Source of the DNA: Burkholderia cepacia ATCC 25416
GTDB taxonomy: Bacteria > Pseudomonadota > Gammaproteobacteria > Burkholderiales > Burkholderiaceae
Reading direction: 5' to 3'
Length of the DNA stretch: 64,000 nucleotides
Assembly: GCF_001411495.1 (NCBI RefSeq)
Contig: NZ_CP012981.1
Span: forward strand, 1,922,001-1,986,000
Position 1 is the stretch's first letter; each line of letters begins with the position of its first letter. Shown piece after piece: positions 46,168 through 55,155 of this stretch. Under the pieces are notes generated by a model. The model made no database searches, had not been told where the DNA came from, and was given only the letters and a program-made list of their open reading frames with translations. A program made the translations under genes and the position numbers.

Positions 46168-47070
46168 ATGGCTTACAAAACTATCGAAGACACGATCGGC
46201 AATACGCCGCTCGTCCAACTGGTCCGCTTGCCGGACGACGAGATTCGCGCGCGCAACAACGTGGTGCTCGCGAAGCTCGAAGGCAACAATCCGGCCGGTT
46301 CCGTGAAGGATCGCCCGGCGTTGTCGATGATCAGCAAGGCCGAGGCGCGCGGGCGCATCAAGCCGGGCGACACGCTGATCGAGGCGACCAGCGGCAACAC
46401 CGGTATCGCACTCGCGATGGCAGCGGCGATCCGCGGCTACAAGATGGTGCTGATCATGCCGGAGGACCTGTCGGTCGAGCGCCGCCAGAGCATGGCCGCC
46501 TACGGTGCCGAAATCATCCTGACGCCGGTGAAGGGCGGGATGGAACTGGCACGTGATCTCGCGGACGAGATGCAGCGCGAAGGAAAGGGCGTGATCCTCG
46601 ACCAGTTCGCGAACCCCGACAATCCGATTGCGCACTACGAAGCGACGGGCCCGGAAATCTGGCGCGATACCGAAGGGCGCGTCACGCACTTCGTGTCGGC
46701 AATGGGCACGACGGGCACGATCATGGGCACGTCGCGCTATCTGAAGGAGCAAAATCCGGCGATCGAGATCGTCGGTGCGCAGCCGGAAGACGGTTCGCGC
46801 ATTCCGGGCATCCGCAAGTGGCCGGAAGCCTATATGCCGACGATCTTCGATCGCAGCCGTGTCGACCGCGTCGAGAGCGTGAGCCAGGCTGCGTCGGAAA
46901 CGATGGCGCGCCGCCTCGCGGCCGTCGAAGGCATCTTCGCGGGCATTTCGTCGGGCGGCGCATGCGAAGTCGCGATGCGCATCGCGCGTCAGGTCGAGAA
47001 TGCGACGATCGTGTTCATCGTCTGCGATCGCGGCGACCGCTACCTGTCGACGGGCGTGTTTCCTGCCTGA
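46168..47070 (+). CDS. cysM: Cysteine synthase B (O-acetylserine sulfhydrylase)
   Basis: A 300-residue PLP enzyme making cysteine from O-acetylserine and sulfide or thiosulfate. PLP lysine: Lys47 in NPAGSVKDRPALSMI; phosphate loop: GMELARDL upstream and SAMGTTGTIMGTSRYLKE; substrate loop: EATSGNTGIALAMA. RRQSMAAYGAEIILTP and length favour CysM over CysK. The gene stands alone between two terminators. Confidence 0.93.
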   Translation: MAYKTIEDTIGNTPLVQLVRLPDDEIRARNNVVLAKLEGNNPAGSVKDRPALSMISKAEARGRIKPGDTLIEATSGNTGIALAMAAAIRGYKMVLIMPEDLSVERRQSMAAYGAEIILTPVKGGMELARDLADEMQREGKGVILDQFANPDNPIAHYEATGPEIWRDTEGRVTHFVSAMGTTGTIMGTSRYLKEQNPAIEIVGAQPEDGSRIPGIRKWPEAYMPTIFDRSRVDRVESVSQAASETMARRLAAVEGIFAGISSGGACEVAMRIARQVENATIVFIVCDRGDRYLSTGVFPA

Positions 47071-47105
47071 ACGCGAGCAGATGCGCGTTGCGCGCGTACG
47101 AAAAG

Positions 47106-47131
47106 AAAGCGCCGCTTGTGCGGCGCTTTTT
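47106..47131 (+). terminator. Terminator between convergent cysM and mltB
   Basis: AAAGCGCCGC (47106-47115) and GCGGCGCTTT (47120-47129) with loop TTGT, T-run on the plus strand and A-run on the left, so it can work in both directions. Confidence 0.88.
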
Positions 47132-47148
47132 CATTGGGCGGGCGGTGC

Positions 47149-48366
47149 TTACTGCGACTGTGTATCGGTGGTATTCGGCTGAAGTGCGCCGCTCGCTTCC
47201 ATCTGCGCCTTTACAGCCTCGCCAAGCTGGTACACGGTAAGCGCGTAGAAGAAGCTGCGGTTGTAGCGCGTCAGCACGTAGAAATTCTTGAGCCCGAGCA
47301 TGTATTCGGTCGCGCGGCCCGGCGACGGCAGGTCGACCACCGTCACGGGCGTGCCGGCTTCGGTCGTGATGTTGACCGTCGGCTCGTTCAGCGTCATGCC
47401 CGCGCGCAGCAGTTGCGACAGTGCCCAGTGCGGTTCGGGCTGGCCGTCGGCGGCGGCTTGTGCGATCCCCAGGCTGCCCGTGTCGGGCGTGATCTGCCAG
47501 ACCACCGGGCGGTCGGTTTCCCAGCCGTGCTGCTTCAGGTAGTTCGCGACGCTGCCGATCGCATCGACAGGACTGCTGCGCAGGTCGACATGGCCCGTGC
47601 CGTCGAAGTCGACCGCATATTCGCGGATGCTGCTCGGCAGGAACTGCGGAATCCCGATCGCGCCCGTATACGAACCGAGCACGGTGGTCGGGTCGAGCTG
47701 GTTGTCGCGGGTCCAGACCAGGAAATCCTCGAGGTTCTTGCGGAACGTCGCCTGGCGGCTGTCACGATTCGGCGTGTCCGGATAGTCGAACGTGAGCGTC
47801 GTCAGCGCGTCGAGCACGCGGAAATTGCCCATGTAGCGGCCGTAGATCGTCTCGACACCGATGATGCCGACGATCACCTCGGGCGGCACGCCGAATTGCT
47901 CGGATGCACGCTGCAGCGTTGCCTGGTTCGCCTTCCAGAATTTCACGCCCGCGTTGATGCGGATCGGCTCGATGAAGCGCGAGCGATAGACGCGCCAGTT
48001 CTTGACCGTCGGCGACGGGGCCGGTTTCACGAGCTTGACCGCTGTCGCCGAATAGCTGATACGCGAGAACAGCGCATGCAGGCTCGCGGAGTCGAAGCCG
48101 TTGCGGCTGACCATCTCGTCGATGAACGCGTCGACCTTCGCGTTGTTCGCGTAACGCTGCGGAACGATTTCCTCTTCGAAGGTCTGGCCTTGCGGCGTCG
48201 GTTGTTGCGGCTGGGCCTGTGCGACGAGCGTGCCCGCGGGCTTCGCGGGTTGCGTCTGCGCGCCGGCAGGCGCGGCGCCGAGGGCCGCGACGACAGCGGC
48301 CGCGACGAGCGGAACGCGAACACGGAACAGCGCGGAGAGAAGGGCGGCAGGCTTGCTGGAATTCAT
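47149..48366 (-). CDS. mltB: Lytic murein transglycosylase B
   Basis: A 405-residue periplasmic transglycosylase that cleaves peptidoglycan glycan strands. The signal peptide ends near AAPAGAQ; there is no lipobox, so a soluble form is likely. A Pro/Gln-rich linker precedes the catalytic domain, whose general acid/base is Glu172 in VGIIGVETIYGRYMG. Also present: GAIGIPQFLPSSIREYAVDFDGTGHVDL and the conserved AIGSVANYLKQHGW. ATG at 48364-48366 begins the signal peptide. Confidence 0.92.
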   Translation of the reverse strand: MNSSKPAALLSALFRVRVPLVAAAVVAALGAAPAGAQTQPAKPAGTLVAQAQPQQPTPQGQTFEEEIVPQRYANNAKVDAFIDEMVSRNGFDSASLHALFSRISYSATAVKLVKPAPSPTVKNWRVYRSRFIEPIRINAGVKFWKANQATLQRASEQFGVPPEVIVGIIGVETIYGRYMGNFRVLDALTTLTFDYPDTPNRDSRQATFRKNLEDFLVWTRDNQLDPTTVLGSYTGAIGIPQFLPSSIREYAVDFDGTGHVDLRSSPVDAIGSVANYLKQHGWETDRPVVWQITPDTGSLGIAQAAADGQPEPHWALSQLLRAGMTLNEPTVNITTEAGTPVTVVDLPSPGRATEYMLGLKNFYVLTRYNRSFFYALTVYQLGEAVKAQMEASGALQPNTTDTQSQ

Positions 48367-48535
48367 GTCGAAGCGGGCGGACAGGGCGATTGGGTTCGGC
48401 GCAGTATACCCGACGGATCCGGCGCGCCGGGGCGTGGCAGGCCCCCGTTGTGGTAAGTTAGCGGCGAATTCGCGGCAGACGATGGACATCATTGATGGAG
48501 ACCTGCGGCGCACCGTGCGCCGCGGATGACAGCTT

Positions 48536-49459
48536 ATGGCAACCGCTTTCTATACGCACCCCGACTGCATGCTGCACGAGATGGGGGAATGGCATCCGGA
48601 ATGCCCGGCCCGCCTGTCGGCGATCCAGGATCAACTGATCGCGAGCCGCATCGACGATCTGATCGTGCACGAAACCGCGCCGTTCGCGAGCGAGGTGGCG
48701 CTGGGACGGGTGCATACGCAGGCGCACATCGACTACATCCGGAGCATGACGCCGGTCGACGGCTACGTCGAGATCGATCCCGATACGCTGATGAACCGCG
48801 ATACGTGGCGCGCGGCGCTGCGTGCGGCCGGCGCCGCGATCGCGGCGACCGACGCGGTGATCGAAGGCCGCTATGCGAATGCGTTCTGTGGCGTGCGTCC
48901 GCCCGGCCACCATGCGGAGCCTGCGCGTGCGATGGGTTTCTGCTTCTTCAACAACGTCGCGATCGCCGCGCGACATGCGCTCGACGTACACGGTCTGGAG
49001 CGTGTCGCGATCATCGATTTCGACGTGCATCACGGCAACGGCACCGAGGCGGCATTCGCGAACGACGAGCGGGTGCTGATGTGCAGCTTCTTCCAGCATC
49101 CGCTGTACCCGTTCTCGGGCGTCGATCACCAGGCGCCGAACATGGTCAACCTGCCGATGCCCGCGCGCAGCAACGGGATGGCGATCCGCGAAGCCGTCGA
49201 CATGTTCTGGCTGCCGCGCCTCGATGCGTTCAAGCCGCAGATGCTGTTCGTGTCCGCGGGTTTCGATGCGCATCGCGAGGACGACATCGGCAACCTCGGC
49301 CTCGTCGAAGCCGATTTCGAATGGTTGACCGCGCAGATCGTCGAGGTGGCGCGCCGGCATGCGCAGGGGCGCATCGTGAGCTGCCTCGAAGGCGGCTACA
49401 ACCTGTCTGCGCTCGGGCGCAGCGTCGTCGCGCACCTGCGCGTACTGGCCGGCATCTGA
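48536..49459 (+). CDS. Histone-deacetylase-family hydrolase
   Basis: A 307-residue arginase/deacetylase-fold enzyme of the bacterial class II HDAC-like group (acetylpolyamine amidohydrolase, HDAH and relatives). Zinc ligands are Asp163 and His165 (DFDVHHGNGTE) and Asp244 (GFDAHREDD); the catalytic His pair is in RPPGHHAEP (His125 and His126); the transition-state Tyr288 is in LEGGYNL. Substrate unknown: acetylated polyamine, protein lysine or other amides are possible. Divergent from mltB; convergent with the alpha/beta hydrolase. Confidence 0.9.
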   Translation: MATAFYTHPDCMLHEMGEWHPECPARLSAIQDQLIASRIDDLIVHETAPFASEVALGRVHTQAHIDYIRSMTPVDGYVEIDPDTLMNRDTWRAALRAAGAAIAATDAVIEGRYANAFCGVRPPGHHAEPARAMGFCFFNNVAIAARHALDVHGLERVAIIDFDVHHGNGTEAAFANDERVLMCSFFQHPLYPFSGVDHQAPNMVNLPMPARSNGMAIREAVDMFWLPRLDAFKPQMLFVSAGFDAHREDDIGNLGLVEADFEWLTAQIVEVARRHAQGRIVSCLEGGYNLSALGRSVVAHLRVLAGI

Positions 49460-49486
49460 CGATCGCGTGACCGGCCCCGGGCGCAC

Positions 49487-50407
49487 TCAGCGCGCCGGCG
49501 CCCGCGCGTGAATCCACGCGATCAGCGCGTCGATCACGCGATCGCGTTCGAGATCGTTCATCGTTTCGTGAAAGCCGCCTTCGTACAGCGTCAGCGTGCG
49601 ATCGGGCGAGCCGACGCGCGCACCGAACGCACGGCTGCCGTCGGGTTCGGTCAGCTTGTCCTCGGTGCCGTGATAGACGAGCACCGGAACGCGCAGCCCG
49701 CCGCGACCGCTTTCGATGCGTGCCATCGCGTCGAGAATCTCCGCGCCGGTGCGCGCGGGCACCGCGCCGTGATGGACGAGCGGATCGGCGCGATTGGCTG
49801 CGACGATGGCCGGATCGCGCGACAGCAGCGCGGCATCGATCCTGATCGCGGGGAAGGTCGGCCATATGCGGCTGATGACGCGGCTCACAGCAAGCATCCA
49901 GCGCGGCACGTCACGTCCCGGCGCGAGCGCCGGACTCGACAGCACGAGGCCGGCCAGCGCGTGGCCGCGTGCCGGCGCGCGTTCGATCGCGTACAGCGCC
50001 GCGACCGCTCCGCCCATGCTGTGCCCCATCAGGAACAGCGGCGAATTGCCGCGTGCGGCTTCGGCGACCAGCGCATCCGCATCGTTCAGGTAGCCGTCGA
50101 AGCGCTCGACCCAGGCGCGCTTGCCGGGTGACTGGCCGTGCCCGCGCAAGTCGATCGCGAGCACCTCGATGCCGGCCGCATTCAGACGGCCGGCGAGCGC
50201 GGCATAACGACCCGCGTGTTCGGCAAGGCCATGTACGAGCGCGATCGTCGCGCGCGGCGGCTCGGTGCCGTCGCCAGCCGGCCAGCGGTACGACGCCAGT
50301 TCGAGCCCGTCGGCGGTACGCAGGCGGCCCATCGTCGGCGCGGGTGGGGACGATGGCGCCGGTCCGGCGGTGGCAGGTGCGGCGGCCGGCGTGGTGGTGG
50401 CGGTCAT
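49487..50407 (-). CDS. Alpha/beta hydrolase, monoacylglycerol-lipase-like
   Basis: A 306-residue serine hydrolase. Nucleophile elbow: LFLMGHSMGGAVAALYA. The oxyanion region is IALVHGLAEHAGRYAALAGRL, followed by DLRGHGQSPGKRAWVERFDGYLNDADALV, both typical of the Hydrolase_4/monoacylglycerol lipase (lysophospholipase PldB) group. The acid is probably in PVLVYHGTEDKLTEPDGS and the His in YEGGFHETMND. The first ~25 residues are a Thr/Ala/Pro-rich extension, so the true start may be the inner ATG at MGRLRTADG. Substrate unproven. Confidence 0.85.
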   Translation of the reverse strand: MTATTTPAAAPATAGPAPSSPPAPTMGRLRTADGLELASYRWPAGDGTEPPRATIALVHGLAEHAGRYAALAGRLNAAGIEVLAIDLRGHGQSPGKRAWVERFDGYLNDADALVAEAARGNSPLFLMGHSMGGAVAALYAIERAPARGHALAGLVLSSPALAPGRDVPRWMLAVSRVISRIWPTFPAIRIDAALLSRDPAIVAANRADPLVHHGAVPARTGAEILDAMARIESGRGGLRVPVLVYHGTEDKLTEPDGSRAFGARVGSPDRTLTLYEGGFHETMNDLERDRVIDALIAWIHARAPAR

Positions 50408-50573
50408 CTGGCGTGTCCCCTGTCGGTTGGTTGGTGTTCCGGATCATAGTCGCGGCATCGTCGTGGCGCGCCAGCGGCATCCCTCTAATTTCGTGCGGTT
50501 ATGAAAAGATCGAAATCGATTATTAAGGGGAATGAGGGGTTTGCGGTAAAATCGACGGTTATTCCAGATGCAT

Positions 50574-50620
50574 CGGCGGCCGACTGGCGGGCCAACTCGC
50601 CAGCCGGCCGCCGTTTTGTT
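50574..50620 (+). terminator. Terminator-like hairpin in the metN leader
   Basis: CGGCGGCCGACTGGCG (50574-50589) pairs over 15 of 16 positions with CGCCAGCCGGCCGCCG (50598-50613), followed by TTTTGTT. It ends only ten bases before the metN ATG. It is a full intrinsic terminator by form and may act as an attenuator, or end a short upstream RNA. Confidence 0.7.
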
Positions 50621-50623
50621 TAC

Positions 50624-51658
50624 ATGATCGAATTACGCAATCTTTCGCAGCGATTTCCCGGGCCGGGCGGCTGGGTCGAGGCGCTGCGCAACATCAACCT
50701 GACGATCCCGCAGGGCGAGGTGTTCGGCATCATCGGCCGAAGCGGCGCCGGCAAGAGCACGCTCGTGCGCACCATCAACCTGCTCACGCGGCCGACCGAA
50801 GGCAATGTCGTCGTCGGCGGGCTCGATCTCACGCTGCTGTCGGCTGGCGCGCTGCGCGAGGCGCGACGCGAGATCGGCATGATCTTCCAGCACTTCAACC
50901 TGCTGTCGTCGCGCACGGTGTTCGACAACGTCGCGCTGCCGCTCGAGCTGGCCGGCGCAAGCCGTGCCGACATCGAGGCCGCGGTGCTGCCGCTGCTCGA
51001 CCTCGTCGGGCTGTCAGCGCAGAAGGATCGCTATCCGTCTCAGATCAGCGGCGGGCAGAAGCAGCGCGTCGGCATCGCACGCGCGCTCGCGAGCCAGCCG
51101 AAGGTGCTGCTGTCGGACGAAGCGACGTCCGCGCTCGATCCCGAGACCACGCGCTCGATCCTCGACCTGCTGAAGCGCATCAACCGCGAACTCGGCCTGA
51201 CGATCGTGCTGATCACGCACCAGATGGAAGTGATCAAGCAGGTGTGCGATCGCGTCGCGGTGCTCGATGCGGGGCGCGTGGTCGAGGAAGGCCGCGTGAT
51301 CGACGTGTTCCTGCAGCCGCATCACGAAGTGACGCGCGCGCTGATCGGCGACGTGATCGCGCAGGAGTTGCCGCCCGCGCTGAAGGCGCGCGTGGCCGAG
51401 CGGCTGAAGACCGGCAGCGGGCATCTGCTGCGGCTGGCGTTTACGGGCTCGGGTGTCGACCAGCCGATCCTGTCGGAAACGATCCGTCGGTACGAACTCG
51501 ATTTCAACATCCTGCATGGCCAGATCGACGAGATTCAGGGTCAAGCATTCGGTTCGCTCGCGGTGCTCGCGGGCGGCGAGCCGGGCAAGGTCGGGCAGGC
51601 GCTCGCGTTCCTGCGCGAACAAGGTGTGGTGGTAGAGGAGCTTTCGTATGTTGAGTGA
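50624..51658 (+). CDS. metN: Methionine ABC importer ATP-binding protein
   Basis: A 344-residue ATPase energising D/L-methionine uptake. Walker [16 protein letters not shown]; signature: [16 protein letters not shown]; Walker [13 protein letters not shown]; the switch His is in VLITHQMEV. The C-terminal ~100 residues form the NIL/ACT-like methionine-sensing domain ([42 protein letters not shown]) that inhibits transport when methionine is high. No Shine-Dalgarno lies before the ATG because the terminator-like hairpin occupies that place; an upstream in-frame ATG at 50501 exists but its product would be atypical. Confidence 0.95.
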   Translation: MIELRNLSQRFPGPGGWVEALRNINLTIPQGEVFGIIGRSGAGKSTLVRTINLLTRPTEGNVVVGGLDLTLLSAGALREARREIGMIFQHFNLLSSRTVFDNVALPLELAGASRADIEAAVLPLLDLVGLSAQKDRYPSQISGGQKQRVGIARALASQPKVLLSDEATSALDPETTRSILDLLKRINRELGLTIVLITHQMEVIKQVCDRVAVLDAGRVVEEGRVIDVFLQPHHEVTRALIGDVIAQELPPALKARVAERLKTGSGHLLRLAFTGSGVDQPILSETIRRYELDFNILHGQIDEIQGQAFGSLAVLAGGEPGKVGQALAFLREQGVVVEELSYVE

Positions 51659-52301
51659 GATGTTCGATATGTTCGTGCAGTCGTTCTGGGAGACGCTGAT
51701 CATGGTCGGCATCTCCGGGGCGGTCGGCGCGCTCGTCGGCCTGCCGCTCGGCGTGCTGCTCTACCTGACCGACCGCCAGGGCGTGCTGCAGAACCTCGCG
51801 GTGAATCGCGTGCTCGGCGGCATCGTGAATGCCGTCCGCTCGACGCCGTTCATCATCCTGCTGGTCGCTGTGATTCCGTTTACGCGGCTCGTCACGGGTT
51901 CGTCGATCGGCACGGCCGCGGCGGTCGTGCCGCTGACGCTCGCGGCCGCGCCGTTCATCGCGCGTCTCGTCGAGACGGCGTTGCGCGAAGTCGACCGCGG
52001 GCTGATCGAGGCCGCGCAATCGATGGGCGCGACCACGTCGCAGATCGTCTTCAAGGTGCTGTTGCCCGAATCGCTGCCGGGTGTCGTCGCGGGCCTGACG
52101 ATCACGTTCGTGTCGCTGGTCGGCTATTCGGCGATGGCGGGCGCGATCGGCGGCGGCGGGCTCGGCGATCTCGGGATCCGCTACGGTTATCAGCGCTATC
52201 TGCCGGAAGTGATGTGGACGGTCGTCGCGATCCTGATCGTGTTCGTGCAGATCGTGCAGTCGTTTGGCGACTGGCTCGTCCGCCGGCTGAGCCACAAATA
52301 A
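51648..52301 (+). CDS. metI: Methionine ABC importer permease
   Basis: A 217-residue inner-membrane permease with five helices ([27 protein letters not shown] and so on). The coupling EAA-type loop is [39 protein letters not shown]. It overlaps the end of metN by 11 bases, which indicates translational coupling, and is followed by metQ. Confidence 0.95.
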   Translation: MLSEMFDMFVQSFWETLIMVGISGAVGALVGLPLGVLLYLTDRQGVLQNLAVNRVLGGIVNAVRSTPFIILLVAVIPFTRLVTGSSIGTAAAVVPLTLAAAPFIARLVETALREVDRGLIEAAQSMGATTSQIVFKVLLPESLPGVVAGLTITFVSLVGYSAMAGAIGGGGLGDLGIRYGYQRYLPEVMWTVVAILIVFVQIVQSFGDWLVRRLSHK

Positions 52302-52332
52302 GACGAAATTGATCCGTTAGGGGAGAGAGACG

Positions 52333-53127
52333 ATGCAACGACGCTTCATGCTGAAGTTCGCGGTGGCACTCGGCGCAGCCGCGCTGTTCGCGGGTGCGCA
52401 CGCGCAGGCCGAAACCATCAAAGTGGGCGTGACGGGTGGGCCGCACGCGCAGATCATGGAGGCGGTGAAGAAGGTCGCGGCGAAGAGCGGCCTCGACATC
52501 CGCATCGTCGAATTCTCCGATTACGTGCAGCCGAACGCCGCGCTCGCGTCGGGCGACCTCGATGCGAACAGCTACCAGCACGACCCGTATCTGCAGGCGC
52601 AGGTGAAGGATCGCGGCTACAAGCTGATCAAGGTCGCGGATACCGTCACGTTCCCGATGGGCATCTATTCGAAGCGCGTGAAGTCGCTGGCCGAACTGAA
52701 GCCGGGCGCGCGCATCGCGGTTCCGAACGATCCGACCAACGGCGGCCGTGCGTTGCTGTTGCTGCAGAAGCAGGGCCTGTTGAAGCTGCGTGCGGACGCG
52801 GGGCTGAAGGCGACGCCGCTCGATATCGTCGACAATCCGCGCAAGCTGAAGATCGTCGAGCTTGATGCGGCGCAGATTCCGCGTTCGCTCGGCGACGTCG
52901 ACGCGGCCGCGATCAATACCAACTACGCGATGGAAGCGGGGTTGAAACCGAAACAGGACGCGATCGCGATCGAAGGGCCGAGCGGCCCGTACGCGAACGT
53001 CCTGGCGATCCGCGAGGCGGACCGGAACAAGCCGTGGGTGGCGAAACTGATCGCGGCCTATCATTCGGCCGATGTGAAGCAGTTCATCGAAGGCAAGTTC
53101 GGCGGAGCGGTCATTGCCGCCTGGTAA
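52333..53127 (+). CDS. metQ: Methionine-binding protein of the ABC importer
   Basis: A 264-residue substrate-binding protein of the NLPA family. Signal peptide: LKFAVALGAAALFAGAHAQA, without a lipobox Cys, so it should be a soluble periplasmic protein rather than the lipoprotein found in E. coli. Core motifs: IKVGVTGGPHAQIMEAVKKVAAKSGLDIRIVEFSDYVQPNAAL and SYQHDPYLQAQ. Third gene of metNIQ; terminator follows. Confidence 0.93.
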   Translation: MQRRFMLKFAVALGAAALFAGAHAQAETIKVGVTGGPHAQIMEAVKKVAAKSGLDIRIVEFSDYVQPNAALASGDLDANSYQHDPYLQAQVKDRGYKLIKVADTVTFPMGIYSKRVKSLAELKPGARIAVPNDPTNGGRALLLLQKQGLLKLRADAGLKATPLDIVDNPRKLKIVELDAAQIPRSLGDVDAAAINTNYAMEAGLKPKQDAIAIEGPSGPYANVLAIREADRNKPWVAKLIAAYHSADVKQFIEGKFGGAVIAAW

Positions 53128-53173
53128 CGGGCGAACAACGGGACGCCCGGAGAGATTAGAGTCGATGATCGAA

Positions 53174-53200
53174 AACCCGGGCTTTGCGTCCGGGTTTTTT
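53174..53200 (+). terminator. Intrinsic terminator after metQ
   Basis: AACCCGG (53174-53180) and CCGGGTT (53190-53196) with a T-run. Confidence 0.85.
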
Positions 53201-53204
53201 CTCT

Positions 53205-53233
53205 TTTAAAATAGAACGATCGTTCGCTATCAT
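53205..53233 (+). promoter_or_regulatory. etfBA promoter with a TetR-type operator in its spacer
   Basis: TTTAAA (53205-53210) and TATCAT (53228-53233) are 17 bases apart. The spacer contains the perfect 12-bp palindrome GAACGATCGTTC (53214-53225), a shape common for TetR-family repressors of fatty-acid and branched-chain acyl-CoA genes. A second -10-like TATAGAAT lies at 53312, nearer etfB. No tetR gene is in the window. Confidence 0.55.
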
Positions 53234-53355
53234 TGGCGCGTCGTCAAGAAGCGGTATCCTCGACAACCATGATGGTTGGGTCCGCTTGGCCGCGCAGTCA
53301 TGAGGCCTCGCTATAGAATGGCCTCTGGTCGTATTCGTAACTTTGGAGCGTGTGC

Positions 53356-54105
53356 ATGAAAATCCTGGTGCCAGTGAAAAGAGTGGTCGATTACAACGTG
53401 AAGGTCCGCGTGAAGTCGGACAACACGGGCGTCGACATTGCGAACGTGAAGATGTCGATGAACCCGTTCGACGAAATCGCGGTGGAAGAAGCGGTGCGCC
53501 TGAAGGAAGCGGGCGTCGCGACCGAAGTGATCGCGGTGTCGGTGGGCGTCACGCAAGCGCAGGAAACGCTGCGCACGGCGCTGGCGATCGGCGCGGATCG
53601 CGCGATCCTCGTCGAATCGAACGACAGCGTCGAGCCGCTGGCCGTCGCGAAGATCCTGAAGGCGCTGGTCGACAAGGAACAGCCGCAGCTGGTGATCCTC
53701 GGCAAGCAGGCGATCGACGACGACTCGAACCAGACGGGCCAGATGCTGGCCGCGCTGGCCGGCCTGCCGCAAGCGACGTTCGCATCGAAGGTGACGATCG
53801 CCGACGGCAAGGCAACGGTCGCACGCGAAGTCGACGGCGGCGCGGAAACGCTGTCGCTGACGCTGCCGGCGGTCGTGACGACCGACCTGCGCCTGAACGA
53901 GCCGCGTTACGTGACGCTGCCGAACATCATGAAGGCGAAGAAGAAGCCGCTGGAAACGGTGAAGCCGGAAGACCTCGGCGTGGACGTCGCGCCGCGCCTG
54001 AAGACGCTGAAGGTGGCCGAGCCGCCGAAGCGCGCAGCCGGCGTGAAGGTGCCGGACGTGAAGACGCTGGTCGAGAAGCTGAAGACCGAAGCCAAGGTGC
54101 TGTAA
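53356..54105 (+). CDS. etfB: Electron transfer flavoprotein beta subunit
   Basis: A 249-residue subunit binding AMP; with EtfA it carries electrons from acyl-CoA dehydrogenases to ETF-ubiquinone oxidoreductase. Motifs: [36 protein letters not shown] and [28 protein letters not shown]; the C-terminal recognition-loop helix is [24 protein letters not shown] at 53356 has GGAG seven bases upstream. Highly biased codons suggest strong expression. Confidence 0.97.
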   Translation: MKILVPVKRVVDYNVKVRVKSDNTGVDIANVKMSMNPFDEIAVEEAVRLKEAGVATEVIAVSVGVTQAQETLRTALAIGADRAILVESNDSVEPLAVAKILKALVDKEQPQLVILGKQAIDDDSNQTGQMLAALAGLPQATFASKVTIADGKATVAREVDGGAETLSLTLPAVVTTDLRLNEPRYVTLPNIMKAKKKPLETVKPEDLGVDVAPRLKTLKVAEPPKRAAGVKVPDVKTLVEKLKTEAKVL

Positions 54106-54121
54106 GAGGGAGCGGAAAGAA

Positions 54122-55057
54122 ATGACGATTCTGGTGATTGCAGAACACGACAACGCGTCGATCAAGGCCGCGACGCTGAACACGGTGGCGGCGGCGGCGA
54201 AGATCGGCGGTGACATTCACGTGCTGGTCGCGGGCCACAATGCGCAAGGCGCAGCCGACGCGGCAGCAAAGATCGCGGGTGTATCGAAGGTGCTGCTGGC
54301 CGACGCGCCGCAACTCGAAGCAGGTCTCGCGGAAAACGTCGAAGCGACGGCGCTGAACATCGCGAAGGACTATTCGCACATCCTCGCGCCGGCGACGGCC
54401 TACGGCAAGAACATCGCGCCGCGTATCGCCGCGAAGCTGGACGTCGCGCAGATCTCGGACATCACGGCGGTTGACAGTGCCGACACGTTCGAGCGCCCGA
54501 TCTACGCGGGCAACGCGATCGCGACGGTGCAGTCGAGCGACCCGATCAAGGTCATCACGGTGCGTGCGACCGGTTTCGATCCGGTGGCGGCGGAAGGCGG
54601 CAGCGCGTCGGTCGAGAAGATCGAAGCAGCGGCAGACGCAGGCAAGTCGCAGTTCGTCAGCCGTGAAGTGACGAAGCTGGACCGTCCGGAGCTGACGAGC
54701 GCGAAGATCATCGTGTCGGGCGGCCGCGGTCTGGGCAGCGGCGAGAACTACACGAAGGTGCTGGAGCCGCTGGCGGACAAGTTGAGCGCGGCACTCGGCG
54801 CATCGCGCGCGGCAGTCGACGCCGGCTACGTGCCGAACGACTACCAGGTCGGCCAGACCGGCAAGATCGTCGCACCGCAGCTGTACATCGCGGTCGGCAT
54901 CTCGGGTGCGATCCAGCATCTGGCCGGCATGAAGGATTCGAAGGTGATCGTCGCGATCAACAAGGATCCGGAAGCGCCGATCTTCAGCGTGGCCGACTAC
55001 GGCCTCGTCGGCGATCTGTTCGCGCTCGTGCCGGAGCTCGTGAACGAGCTCGGCTGA
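54122..55057 (+). CDS. etfA: Electron transfer flavoprotein alpha subunit
   Basis: A 311-residue FAD-binding subunit. The FAD domain motifs are [82 protein letters not shown]. It follows etfB by 16 bases with a GAGGGAG ribosome binding site. A terminator follows, then the acyl-CoA dehydrogenase gene, its likely electron donor. Confidence 0.97.
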   Translation: MTILVIAEHDNASIKAATLNTVAAAAKIGGDIHVLVAGHNAQGAADAAAKIAGVSKVLLADAPQLEAGLAENVEATALNIAKDYSHILAPATAYGKNIAPRIAAKLDVAQISDITAVDSADTFERPIYAGNAIATVQSSDPIKVITVRATGFDPVAAEGGSASVEKIEAAADAGKSQFVSREVTKLDRPELTSAKIIVSGGRGLGSGENYTKVLEPLADKLSAALGASRAAVDAGYVPNDYQVGQTGKIVAPQLYIAVGISGAIQHLAGMKDSKVIVAINKDPEAPIFSVADYGLVGDLFALVPELVNELG

Positions 55058-55093
55058 CGCAGTGTGACGCTCAGGCGGTAAGCACACGAGAAG

Positions 55094-55120
55094 AGGGGCG
55101 CGACGAGCGCCCCTTTTTTT
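55094..55120 (+). terminator. Intrinsic terminator after etfA
   Basis: AGGGGCGC (55094-55101) and GCGCCCCT (55107-55114) with a seven-T run. Confidence 0.88.
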
Positions 55121-55155
55121 CGCCATCGACAGAAGAGAGAAGAGGGAGACACACC

